Origin: Marinobacter denitrificans
GTDB taxonomy: Bacteria; Pseudomonadota; Gammaproteobacteria; Pseudomonadales; Oleiphilaceae
Direction of reading: 5' to 3'
Assembly (NCBI RefSeq): GCF_008795955.1
Contig: NZ_VMHN01000004.1
Coordinates: 186,001-250,000 of the forward strand
DNA length: 64,000 bases
Below, piece by piece: positions 31,065 through 39,394 of the stretch. The first letter of the stretch is position 1, and each line of letters opens with the position of its first letter. A program made the position numbers and the translations under genes. The notes below the pieces were generated by a model. It saw nothing but the letters and a program-made list of their open reading frames with translations, was not told the origin of the DNA and searched no databases.

Positions 31065-32564
31065 ATGACAATGACCTCAGCAGTCACCGATTTCCAACTT
31101 CCCGACACCGATCCGGAAGCCGGGCTCGTACTTGGCGCCGACTCCACTGTGCTGGCGAGCAACCCGACAGCAAAAGCCCTGAGTCGGGAGGCCGGCAGAG
31201 TCGATATCGCTGAGTTGCTGCCAACCAACGCCCAGGCACTGATTAATGCCTGCCTTACCCAGGGGCGCGCCATTGAAGGGGTGGAGCGCCGACTTCCCGG
31301 CCTGATACTGCTGTGGACATTTATTCCGGATCCGGCCTCCGGCCAGGTTCTGGCCCGGGGCAGGAACGCCACTGATGACGTCCACAAGCTGGACGAAGCC
31401 ACGCGTTCCAGCCGGCTTTACCGTCTGATCACTGAAAACACCACGGACCTCATCTCCCGCCATGCGCCAGACGGTCGGTTCATCGATGCCACCCCGGCAT
31501 CCTGGCGGTTGCTGGGTTACTGGCCGGAAGAACTCAGAGGCAAGCCGCTGGAAGAGGTGTTCCGTAGCAGCACAATTAATGGCGAACTGGAAGACGTCCG
31601 TAACCGACTACGGGACGAAGGCTACGCGACCCTGACGCTGGACATCGTGCACCGGGACGGCAGCAAGCGCTGGTTTGAAATTGCCAGCCGGGCGATTCGG
31701 GAAACCTATACCGGCGCGGTGATCGAAGTGGTGAGTGTATCCCGTGACATCACCGCCCGGGTGGAGTCTGAAGAGAACAACCGGCGTCTTGCCGACGAAC
31801 TGGCTCATACGGCACGTCTGGCAACGCTGGGCGAATTGGCTTCGAGCATCGCTCACGAAATGAACCAACCGCTGGCCACTATCGTTAATTTCGCCAGTGC
31901 CAGCCAGCGTTACCTGAAACACGCGAAGGCAAATCCCGAGTGCCTGGACCGTGTGGACGACGGTCTCCAGCGCATCACCCACCATGCCAACCGGGCATCG
32001 GAAGTGATCAGGCGTCTGCGAGCATTTCTGCGCAAGGGCCCGAAACGCACCGCCCCCATCAGCATCAACGACGCCGTGGTCAACGTGAAACGCTTGTGCC
32101 AGTGGGACGCGGAGAAAAACAACGTTGTCATTCGGGAACGCCTGAGTGACAGTAATCCGGTGATCACCGCCGACCCGGTCCTGCTCGAACAGGTGCTGGT
32201 CAACCTGATCCGTAATGGTATCGACGCCAACATTGAGGCTCATCCGGACGGCACGACTTCTTCACAGGTCACCGTGACTACCTGCGTAACATCAGGCCAG
32301 GAAATCCTGATCGAAGTTGCCGACCAGGGGCCGGGACTGGATGACGAAGGTTTGCGACAGATGTTCACGCCTTTCTATACCAGTAAGCCCCACGGACTCG
32401 GTCTGGGCCTTTCCATGAGCCGATCCATCGTCGAGGGTTTCGGTGGATTTCTGGACGCCCAACGGGGCGGTGACGGCGGCCTGGTACTTATCTGCCGCTT
32501 CCCTCTGCCCCATACCAATAAAAACAGATCCGATCACCCCAGGGAGAAAGGCCAGAATGAGTGA
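31065..32564 (+). CDS. PAS-domain sensor histidine kinase
   Basis: A 499-residue soluble kinase. A poorly defined N-terminal sensor region of about 110 residues is followed by a PAS domain (about 120-245; YRLITENTTDLISRHAPDGR at its start), HisKA with phospho-His in ASSIAHEMNQPLATIVNF (near residue 264), and the ATPase boxes NLIRNGIDA, DQGPGLDD and GLGLGLSMSR. Kinase motifs resemble those of the kinase at 12669, so the two are related FixL-like proteins. It overlaps the downstream regulator by eight bases, so the pair is one operon. Confidence 0.93.
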   Translation: MTMTSAVTDFQLPDTDPEAGLVLGADSTVLASNPTAKALSREAGRVDIAELLPTNAQALINACLTQGRAIEGVERRLPGLILLWTFIPDPASGQVLARGRNATDDVHKLDEATRSSRLYRLITENTTDLISRHAPDGRFIDATPASWRLLGYWPEELRGKPLEEVFRSSTINGELEDVRNRLRDEGYATLTLDIVHRDGSKRWFEIASRAIRETYTGAVIEVVSVSRDITARVESEENNRRLADELAHTARLATLGELASSIAHEMNQPLATIVNFASASQRYLKHAKANPECLDRVDDGLQRITHHANRASEVIRRLRAFLRKGPKRTAPISINDAVVNVKRLCQWDAEKNNVVIRERLSDSNPVITADPVLLEQVLVNLIRNGIDANIEAHPDGTTSSQVTVTTCVTSGQEILIEVADQGPGLDDEGLRQMFTPFYTSKPHGLGLGLSMSRSIVEGFGGFLDAQRGGDGGLVLICRFPLPHTNKNRSDHPREKGQNE

Positions 32565-33201
32565 ATTCCCCCATACCGTTTACGTGGTGGACGATGATGC
32601 CGGCATGCTTGAATCCACACAGTGGTTGCTGGAATCCGTAGGGTTGCAGGTGCGCCCTTATGCCGACGGACGCCAGTTCCTGGAAGCGGTCAACCCGGAG
32701 CAGACCGGCTGTGTGATTCTCGACATACGCATGCCCGGCCTGGGCGGCCTGAACGTTCAGGAGGAACTGCAGAAACGGGGCTCGCAGCTGCCCATTATTT
32801 TTGTGTCCGGGCACGCGGACGTCCCTATTGTGGTGCGGGCTTTCAAATCTGGCGCATTCGATTTCATAGAGAAACCGTTCAACGAACAATTGCTGCTCGA
32901 TAGCGTTCAGCAGGCCTTACAGCAACATCAGCAGGCGAGCACACAGCATCAGGGTGACCAACATACTGATGCCCTGATCGCCTCTCTCACCCGCCGGGAA
33001 CGGGACGTGTTCATACCACTGGCCCAGGGTTACACCAGCCGGGAAATTGCCGAGCGGCTGGACGTTGGCATCAAGACCATCGACCTTTACCGGGCCCGCG
33101 TCATGAAACGCCTTGGAGTGGACCGGGTGCCAGACGTTACCGGCATTGCTATTGCTGCCGGCCTGCTGGACCCTATCCATTTGCGCCGGGAAGCTTCCTG
33201 A
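32557..33201 (+). CDS. FixJ/LuxR-type response regulator (second)
   Basis: A 214-residue regulator. The receiver domain has the acceptor Asp in VILDIRMPGLGGL and the Lys in DFIEKPFNE. The LuxR helix-turn-helix near the end reads LTRRERDVFIPLAQGYTSRE, then RLDVGIKTIDLYRARVMKRL. ATG 32557 with AGGGAGAAAGG upstream overlaps the kinase stop. It probably controls the divergent acyl-CoA ligase and permease, inferred from position only. Confidence 0.93.
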   Translation: MSEFPHTVYVVDDDAGMLESTQWLLESVGLQVRPYADGRQFLEAVNPEQTGCVILDIRMPGLGGLNVQEELQKRGSQLPIIFVSGHADVPIVVRAFKSGAFDFIEKPFNEQLLLDSVQQALQQHQQASTQHQGDQHTDALIASLTRRERDVFIPLAQGYTSREIAERLDVGIKTIDLYRARVMKRLGVDRVPDVTGIAIAAGLLDPIHLRREAS

Positions 33202-33208
33202 CGGGCCC

Positions 33209-34621
33209 TCAGGCTTCACGGGCTATGGTGGTGGCGATGGCGCCAAGACGGGCAATTGCCTGCTCCACCCGCTCGCTCCACGGGTTGGCACCGTTCAGCC
33301 GCAGGCAGTTGTCGTATTTGTCCGTGGTGGAGAACATCAGCCCCGGGGCCACATTGATATTCTCCTCGCGGGCCCGACGGAAAACCTCTGTGCCTGACGT
33401 ACCACCCGGTAACTGAACCCAGAGCACGAAACCTCCCTGGGGGCGACTGACAGCGGTGCCTTCCGGGAATGATCTGCCCACGGCCGCCCGCATACGCTCC
33501 GTAGCTTCACGAAAGCGTGGTCGGACAGCGCGCAGATAGCGGTCATATCCTCCCTGCTCCAGAAAGTGGGCTACCGCCAGCTGTGGCACGCTCGCCGTAC
33601 CAAGGTTGCTGAAATACTTCTGCTGGCGCGCCTCGGCCAGATATTTACCGGGCATCATCCAGCCCAGGCGCAGACCCGGCGAAATGGTTTTGGAGAAAGA
33701 ACTGCAATAGATAACGTTACCGGTGCGGTCGAACGCCTTCGCCGGTCTGGGACGCTCACCGCTGTGGAACAGGTCGCCATAGATGTCGTCCTCAATCAGC
33801 GGTATCTCTGCCGCCTCAAGCATCTGTACAAGCTGCTGTTTGCGCAGGTCGGACATCAGCGAACCCATGGGATTGCTGTGATTGGGAACCACTACGCAGG
33901 CTTTCACCGGCCACTGTTCCAACGCCAGTTCCAGCCCCTCGAGACTTAATCCCTCAGCGGGATGGGTGGGCACTTCAATGACCCTTAACCCGAGGACAAC
34001 CAGGGCCTGGAGAATCCCCGGAAACGAAGGTGACTCCACCACCACGATATCGCCCGGTCTGGTCACCGCCTGGAGTGCCAGGATAATCGCCTCCTGGGCC
34101 CCGTTAGTGGCCAGGATATCGTCCGGAGTCGCGATAATCCCAAGTGTAGCCATCCTCTGGGCCACCTGGCGGCGGTACTCGATCTTGCCGGGGAAGGCGT
34201 AGTCGAGAGTTTCCAGCCCCCGCCGTGCCGCCCACAGAGTCGCCTGCTGGATCTGCCGTACCGGCAGGAAATCCGGATGGGGGACGGCAGCCGCCAGCGG
34301 CACCATACGCTTCTCTTCATCGGCGCACAGGTCCAGCGCCATATCACGGGCACTGACCGGCACCGGTCTGGCCCGGTGCTTCTGCATCACCGGCTCCGGG
34401 GTATCCAGCCGTGGCAAACGCACGAAATACCCGCTTCGTTCACGGGGTTCCAGGTAACCCCGGGCCTCGAGAGTCTGATGGGCCTGCAGAATGGTGGAGA
34501 CACTGACCCGGTATTGCCGGCTCAGTGTCCGAACGCCGGGCAGCCGCTCCCCTTCGCGATAAACCCCTTCACGAATCAAGGCCTGCAACTGGTCTGCTAC
34601 CTGGTTATAGAGAATGCCCAT
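33209..34621 (-). CDS. MocR-type transcriptional regulator (GntR helix-turn-helix plus aminotransferase domain)
   Basis: About 470 residues. Residues 1-75 are a GntR winged helix (GVYREGERLPGVRTLSRQYR). The rest is a class I/II aminotransferase fold with the substrate segment VVPNHSNPMGS and the PLP-lysine region SSFSKTISPGLRLGW, so PLP binding is likely. MocR proteins use PLP and amino compounds as effectors. ATG 34621 is preferred to an upstream start at 34672. It is divergent from the small gene and phzF at 34799-35901, its likely targets. Confidence 0.92.
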   Translation of the reverse strand: MGILYNQVADQLQALIREGVYREGERLPGVRTLSRQYRVSVSTILQAHQTLEARGYLEPRERSGYFVRLPRLDTPEPVMQKHRARPVPVSARDMALDLCADEEKRMVPLAAAVPHPDFLPVRQIQQATLWAARRGLETLDYAFPGKIEYRRQVAQRMATLGIIATPDDILATNGAQEAIILALQAVTRPGDIVVVESPSFPGILQALVVLGLRVIEVPTHPAEGLSLEGLELALEQWPVKACVVVPNHSNPMGSLMSDLRKQQLVQMLEAAEIPLIEDDIYGDLFHSGERPRPAKAFDRTGNVIYCSSFSKTISPGLRLGWMMPGKYLAEARQQKYFSNLGTASVPQLAVAHFLEQGGYDRYLRAVRPRFREATERMRAAVGRSFPEGTAVSRPQGGFVLWVQLPGGTSGTEVFRRAREENINVAPGLMFSTTDKYDNCLRLNGANPWSERVEQAIARLGAIATTIAREA

Positions 34622-34798
34622 GGCTTTATCCTGACAGATCCCACGGTAATCGGGGCAGTACAGATAGCCCACATTTCAACCGGCACAGATGGTGGATAAA
34701 TCGTTCTGTACCGGTCCAAAACCACAATATCTGAATCTGTTATGGTTGTCTGCATCGGTGGAGAATGGTGATCAGCATCCAGAAGAAGGAGTTTCACC

Positions 34799-35095
34799 AT
34801 GACCGCCTTGAAGAGATTGCAAGTACCCCAACTGCCAGAGATGCCGCCGGCCAGTCGCAAGGATTTGCTGGGGGTCAGCCATGCCCCCGGCCGGCCCCCA
34901 ATGAGCAATTGCAGTGCCTGGAAGTGGCTGAAGAACCTCGGTTTTGAAGTCCGCCAGGTCCTCCCGGAACACTGGGTCGTTACCCATTCGAGGACCTCAC
35001 CGGAGCTTCACTTTTATAGCAACTCGGAACTGAGCCAGTTTGCCGCCCACCGGGCACACCACTACGCTGAAACGTTCACAAGGGAGAAATCATGA
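34799..35095 (+). CDS. Small protein of unknown function upstream of phzF
   Basis: A 98-residue protein with a strong AAGGAG ribosome site. The middle (SAWKWLKNLGFEVRQVLPEH, followed by WVVTHSR) is globular-looking; the N-terminal 40 residues are Pro-rich and basic. It overlaps the phzF start in an ATGA, so the two are coupled. No family recognised. Confidence 0.7.
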   Translation: MTALKRLQVPQLPEMPPASRKDLLGVSHAPGRPPMSNCSAWKWLKNLGFEVRQVLPEHWVVTHSRTSPELHFYSNSELSQFAAHRAHHYAETFTREKS

Positions 35096-35901
35096 AAACC
35101 TTACCCATCTACCAGGTCGATGCCTTCACCAGCGAAATCTTCAGCGGCAACCCCGCTGCTGTCATGCCTCTGGAAGCGTGGCTGCCAGACGAAACGCTGA
35201 GAGCACTGGCTATGGAGAACAACCTTTCGGAAACCGCATTCCTTGTGCCACTACCGGAAGAATCTGAAGCTGATTTTCACATACGCTGGTTCACACCTAC
35301 CGTAGAAGTCCCCCTTTGCGGCCACGCTACCCTCGCCAGCGCCTGGATAGTCTTCAACAAACTGGGCTGGAACCGCGAGCAAATCAGGTTCGAATCGAAA
35401 AGCGGCTACCTCGGAGTAGAGCAGACCGATGATGGGTGGCTGGAACTGGATTTTCCGAACCTCCCCTTTGAGGAACGCCAGACACCCCGCCTGATTCACG
35501 AAGCCCTCGAAGGGGCCCCGGACACAGCCTTATTCGTGCCCAACGACACCAACTATCTGGTCGTCCTGAGGGACGAAGCAGCCGTAAGATCTGCACAACC
35601 GGATATCCGCAAACTCGGCGAGCTCGGCAACCAGGGCCTCATCGTTACCGCGCGCGGAGAAAACTGCGATTTCGTTAGTCGCTACTTCGCCCCTGGCGCC
35701 GGCATCGACGAGGACCCTGTCACAGGCTCAATCCACAGCGTTCTGGTGCCCTACTGGGCCGAACAACTTGGTAAAAACACTCTCCTAGCAAAACAGGTCT
35801 CCGCCAGAGGTGGCGTACTTCGCTGCGAACTCAAAGGTGACCGCGTCGCCATCGCCGGCCAGGCAGCGTTTTATATGGAGGGCTCAGTGCGTCTGCCCTG
35901 A
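35092..35901 (+). CDS. PhzF family isomerase
   Basis: A 269-residue protein of the PhzF/diaminopimelate epimerase-like fold: start YQVDAFTSEIFSGNPAAVMP, the catalytic-Glu region NNLSETAFL, FTPTVEVPLCGHATLASAW, and GAGIDEDPVTGSIHS near the end. Known members isomerise phenazine precursors or have unknown substrates; no phenazine genes are nearby. The divergent MocR regulator suggests induction by an amino compound. Confidence 0.93.
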   Translation: MKTLPIYQVDAFTSEIFSGNPAAVMPLEAWLPDETLRALAMENNLSETAFLVPLPEESEADFHIRWFTPTVEVPLCGHATLASAWIVFNKLGWNREQIRFESKSGYLGVEQTDDGWLELDFPNLPFEERQTPRLIHEALEGAPDTALFVPNDTNYLVVLRDEAAVRSAQPDIRKLGELGNQGLIVTARGENCDFVSRYFAPGAGIDEDPVTGSIHSVLVPYWAEQLGKNTLLAKQVSARGGVLRCELKGDRVAIAGQAAFYMEGSVRLP

Positions 35902-35967
35902 GGCCAGCAGAAAATGTATACTGCGCCCAGTTAACACACAGCGGCAGGCAGCACAGATGTTTGGCAA

Positions 35968-36071
35968 GGCACGGGTTGGGGGCAGTCAGGGATCGTCAAA
36001 AACAGGGATGTTTTTGTCGAGCGTACAGGGACGTATTCACCGCGTATCCCTGACTGCCCTCAACCCGTGCC
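35968..36071. repeat. Long 26-bp inverted repeat with a structured centre
   Basis: The arms at 35968-35993 and 36046-36071 are complementary over 26 bp with one mismatch (GGCACGGGTTG.., ..CAACCCGTGCC). The 52-bp centre contains a second hairpin (CAAAAAC ... GTTTTTG) and the direct repeats ACAGGGATG / ACAGGGACG. It lies between phzF and the flavoprotein gene. It could be a non-autonomous mobile or REP-like unit or a long RNA hairpin that ends the phzF transcript. Confidence 0.75.
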
Positions 36072-36099
36072 GGAACTCCGAAAGCGCGACCTCCATACC

Positions 36100-37128
36100 A
36101 TGACCGCCCGGAACTACGACGTAATCATCATAGGCGCCGGCGCCGCAGGCCTTATGTGCGCCGCCACAGCCGGCTACCGCGGCCGCAAAGTCCTGGTGAT
36201 CGACCACGCCAATAAACCCGGCAAGAAAATTCTCATGTCCGGCGGCGGCCGCTGCAACTTCACCAACCTGAACAGCACCCCGGCCAACTTCCTCTCGGAC
36301 AACCCCCACTACTGCATTTCCGCCCTGAAGCGCTACACCCCCCAGCACTTCCTTGAGCTGGTGGAGCGCCACGGTATTGAGCACGAAGAAAAAGCCGCCG
36401 GCCAGCTCTTCTGCAAGGACAGCAGCAAAGAAATCCTCAACATGCTGCTCACCGAATGCGAATGGGCGGGTGTGACAGTCCGCCTGGAAACCAGTGTCAA
36501 AACAGTCGGAACCACAGATAACGGTTACCAGTTACAAATCAACTCAGGCACCCTCAACTGCGAATCCCTGGTAATCGCCTGTGGCGGCCTGTCCATCCCC
36601 ACCATGGGCGCAACCGGTTTTGGATACGAGATCGCACGGCAGTTCGGACTCACTGTATTGCCCACCCGCGCGGGATTGGTCCCGTTCACCCTGCATCCGG
36701 AGCTGAAGGAACAGCTGGCACCACTGGCCGGCGTAAGCTGCCCGGTTGATGTCCACTGCAACCAGGAACACTTCCGCGAACCCATGCTGGTCACCCATCG
36801 CGGGTTAAGCGGCCCGGCCATGCTACAGATCTCCAGTTTCTGGCGACCCGGCGACAGCCTGAGTGTAAACATGCTGCCGGGCACCAACATCGAACAAGAC
36901 CTCTACCAACTTAGAAAAAACAGACCCCAATCCACTGTTGCCCAATACCTGACACAACACCTGCCCAAACGCTTCGCCCAGGCCCTGAACGATCTCCACG
37001 GCTGGACCGGCCCGCTGCAAGGCTACAAGAACAGTGACCTTGAACAGGTAACGCGTGCGCTCGGCCAGTGGACCATCAAGCCTGCCGGCACCGAAGGCTA
37101 TCGCACCCGCGTTTTCCGAACGCATTAA
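36100..37128 (+). pseudogene. BaiN/HI0933-type flavoprotein gene, C-terminus replaced at an island junction
   Basis: NAD(P)/FAD-dependent oxidoreductase of the BaiN/RdsA family, G+C-rich like the backbone. The N-terminal FAD motif GAGAAGLMCAATAGYRG and the KKILMSGGGRCNFTNLNS segment are intact. Compared with the complete copy at 43558-44739, identity runs to GTEGYRT (near base 37,107). Then the frame reads six unrelated residues and stops. About 60 C-terminal residues, including the second FAD-contact segment (GEVLDVTGHLGGHNFQWAWASG in the other copy), are missing. The product is probably inactive. The displaced 3' part should lie at the far end of the island. Confidence 0.88.
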
Positions 37129-37130
37129 TT

Positions 37131-37224
37131 TGTCAAAAGAAGGCACAACTCCCCCATTTTTCGCCTACACTGCAATGACCTACATGATCTGACAGCTACT
37201 ATTTTTGACAGACATTTTTTGACA
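37131..37224. repeat. TTTTGACA repeats at the island left end
   Basis: TTTTTGACA occurs directly at 37202-37210 and 37216-37224 (14-bp period), and its inverse TGTCAAAA at 37131-37138, between the junction and the first recombinase gene. The arrangement suits recombinase arm-binding sites or an operator for the operon. Confidence 0.6.
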
Positions 37225-37333
37225 CGTTTTGGTAGTGATCTCAACTGAGCGATGGCCGGATCGTGCAGATGCTGTTTTTGATATGCAGGCACCATTGCTT
37301 TGAGCGAGACCGACAGTTAACGGAAGAGATATA

Positions 37334-39394
37334 GTGAAAGTCACCATAAAAAATGGCGAGCATCAGTTAAGGGTAAAATCCGAGGCCGGGGCTTATAGCC
37401 ACATCAATATTCACTATCTGTCTAAGGCCAAAGACTGGGAACCTTTCGCACAGCATGCAGTCAATTACTGCACGGGTAAAAAACCAATTTCAATAAAAAG
37501 TTGGTGGAGTCGTTTAAATAGCGTGTTGCGACCTACCATCATTGACTCAGAGATGAGAGCTTTTCCAAAGAAAGCCAACGATTGGTCGACGCTGATCAGA
37601 AATCTTTATCTGACGACATTGATCACTCCTGAAATTAAATCAAGCATTTATACAAGGGTCGCCATATGGAATAAAAATATCCTTCCATTTTTGGTGTACC
37701 TGCAAGACCGAGATCAAATACCAATTGAAGTTCTCATTCCCACCATGAAGCAGGTGGATCAAGTCCAAAAAAATTCCAGCTTTAATGTAAGCGTCATTGG
37801 TGAAAAGGCAGCATACAAAGTTAATCATAAAGACCAACTTGATAAACTAATTTGCCCGGTGAGTTTGAGTAGGACTGACTCTGAATATTTGGACGAGCTT
37901 TATTACGATCTTGAACGGAAAAGAAATAACTTGCATCGAGCGTTAGCAGATTATTGGAAGACCCTAAAAGAATTTTTTGAAACTGGCCAAAAATTATTAA
38001 GCGAAACTGATCTAGCCACCCTTGAGCGACGGATCAAAGCTAAAGATCTCTATGACATATATCCTCGCGAAAATGGCATACCCCCTATTAGACGGCAATT
38101 TTCATCTGGACATAACAGGAAATCTTTCGCCGCCTATCTACTATTGAGTAAGAAATATAAAGGATTCATTAAACTTTCATCCAAAATTGAAGACTGCGGG
38201 CTGGCAAGCAGAAGCGTCATGCGGGAAAACAAATCATTATGGATGAGTCAATTCCCACCGAGCTATATTGAAAAGGATAAAATCGGCTATACAGGGAAAC
38301 TGAATTGGATGTTAGGGCTCTTGGGAAACATGGATGTTTCCTTTATCGTCGCACTTTTAATGATGGAAAATCCAAAATTTACTTTTTTGTCCTTACTTAA
38401 CTGCAAGATTGAGGACAAAGATGGGAAATCACGGCTTGAAATTGGGGAAACTTCAATTTCCTTTACGATTGAAAAGAGTCGCGCCAAAGCTTTCAAGAAA
38501 GAGGGTTTGTCAAGTTTAAGTCTTGAGATTATCACAACGCTTTTAGAAATGCGCGCGGCCAACCTTTCGAATATCCCCACCGATTTATCTAAGTACCTAT
38601 TCGTAATCCTCGCCGTAAATTCAAAAGATAAGATTTTTACCTGTCCGCAAAATTCGAGAGTAACAGCCTATTTGACCGGAAGAGAAGACGGCTCACTCTT
38701 CATAGGAAGCTTGTTTCCGTCTCTTGCTGATGCGGGAATTTCTCGAAACCAACTAACTCACTCAAAACTACGAGCTTCAGAGGGCGTTTTGGAGTATTTT
38801 CGAACTGGTTCAATTAGGGCTGTTTCTAGAAAATTAGGCAACGGAACAAGGGTAGCGCTTGAACACTATCTTCCAAAACCCCTCATAGCAGCCTATAACA
38901 CAAGGCAGGTGAGACGGTTTCAGAATCTGATGCTTGTTTCCGCTTGTGCAAATGAGGATTATCTACTCGATGCAGTAGATTTTTGCAATTTGAATGAGTT
39001 ACATAGCTTTATTCTTGAAATGCTTGACCTTGATTCCAAAGGTAACAATCCTCTAATCAACTATCTGAAGGATGAAATCGACGAAAAACACGAAAAGAAT
39101 CAGGGCGATCTGATCGCAAATATTTCAGAGAAGTCTCTGACAGTCTTGTACGCTTATAAGCTTGTTGCCGAGAACAAAAATTTAAGCGCATCGACACTAG
39201 CACAGAAAGACTCAAAAACTGGTTTGGCTCCCATCGCGTTCATTACATTAGCCAAACATCTAAACAACACCCTCTCCCAGCATAACGAAACCTCTGTCAG
39301 GGAAACCAATTTTTCAGCAAAAGACAAAGCGTTATTAATGGCCGAAAAATTAGAATGGGATCGACTTATCATGCGGCGAGCAAACATTTCATGA
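37334..39394 (+). CDS. GInt operon protein 1: large, degenerate tyrosine recombinase
   Basis: A 686-residue protein with GTG start after a GGAAGAG site. The C-terminal third has a recombinase-like layout (THSKLRASEGVLEYF, then GNGTRVALEHYLP), but I cannot find a full Arg-His-Arg-His-Tyr set, so catalysis may be lost or altered. In published GInts all four gin proteins are needed for integration and excision, so it likely works as a partner of the next two. It overlaps gene 2 by an ATGA. A+T-rich, unlike the backbone. Confidence 0.8.
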   Translation: MKVTIKNGEHQLRVKSEAGAYSHINIHYLSKAKDWEPFAQHAVNYCTGKKPISIKSWWSRLNSVLRPTIIDSEMRAFPKKANDWSTLIRNLYLTTLITPEIKSSIYTRVAIWNKNILPFLVYLQDRDQIPIEVLIPTMKQVDQVQKNSSFNVSVIGEKAAYKVNHKDQLDKLICPVSLSRTDSEYLDELYYDLERKRNNLHRALADYWKTLKEFFETGQKLLSETDLATLERRIKAKDLYDIYPRENGIPPIRRQFSSGHNRKSFAAYLLLSKKYKGFIKLSSKIEDCGLASRSVMRENKSLWMSQFPPSYIEKDKIGYTGKLNWMLGLLGNMDVSFIVALLMMENPKFTFLSLLNCKIEDKDGKSRLEIGETSISFTIEKSRAKAFKKEGLSSLSLEIITTLLEMRAANLSNIPTDLSKYLFVILAVNSKDKIFTCPQNSRVTAYLTGREDGSLFIGSLFPSLADAGISRNQLTHSKLRASEGVLEYFRTGSIRAVSRKLGNGTRVALEHYLPKPLIAAYNTRQVRRFQNLMLVSACANEDYLLDAVDFCNLNELHSFILEMLDLDSKGNNPLINYLKDEIDEKHEKNQGDLIANISEKSLTVLYAYKLVAENKNLSASTLAQKDSKTGLAPIAFITLAKHLNNTLSQHNETSVRETNFSAKDKALLMAEKLEWDRLIMRRANIS

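Noticed and set aside
35968..36071. Possible integron attC site
   Set aside because: The arms lack the RYYYAAC and GTTRRRY core sites in the right places, and no integron integrase or cassette array is present.
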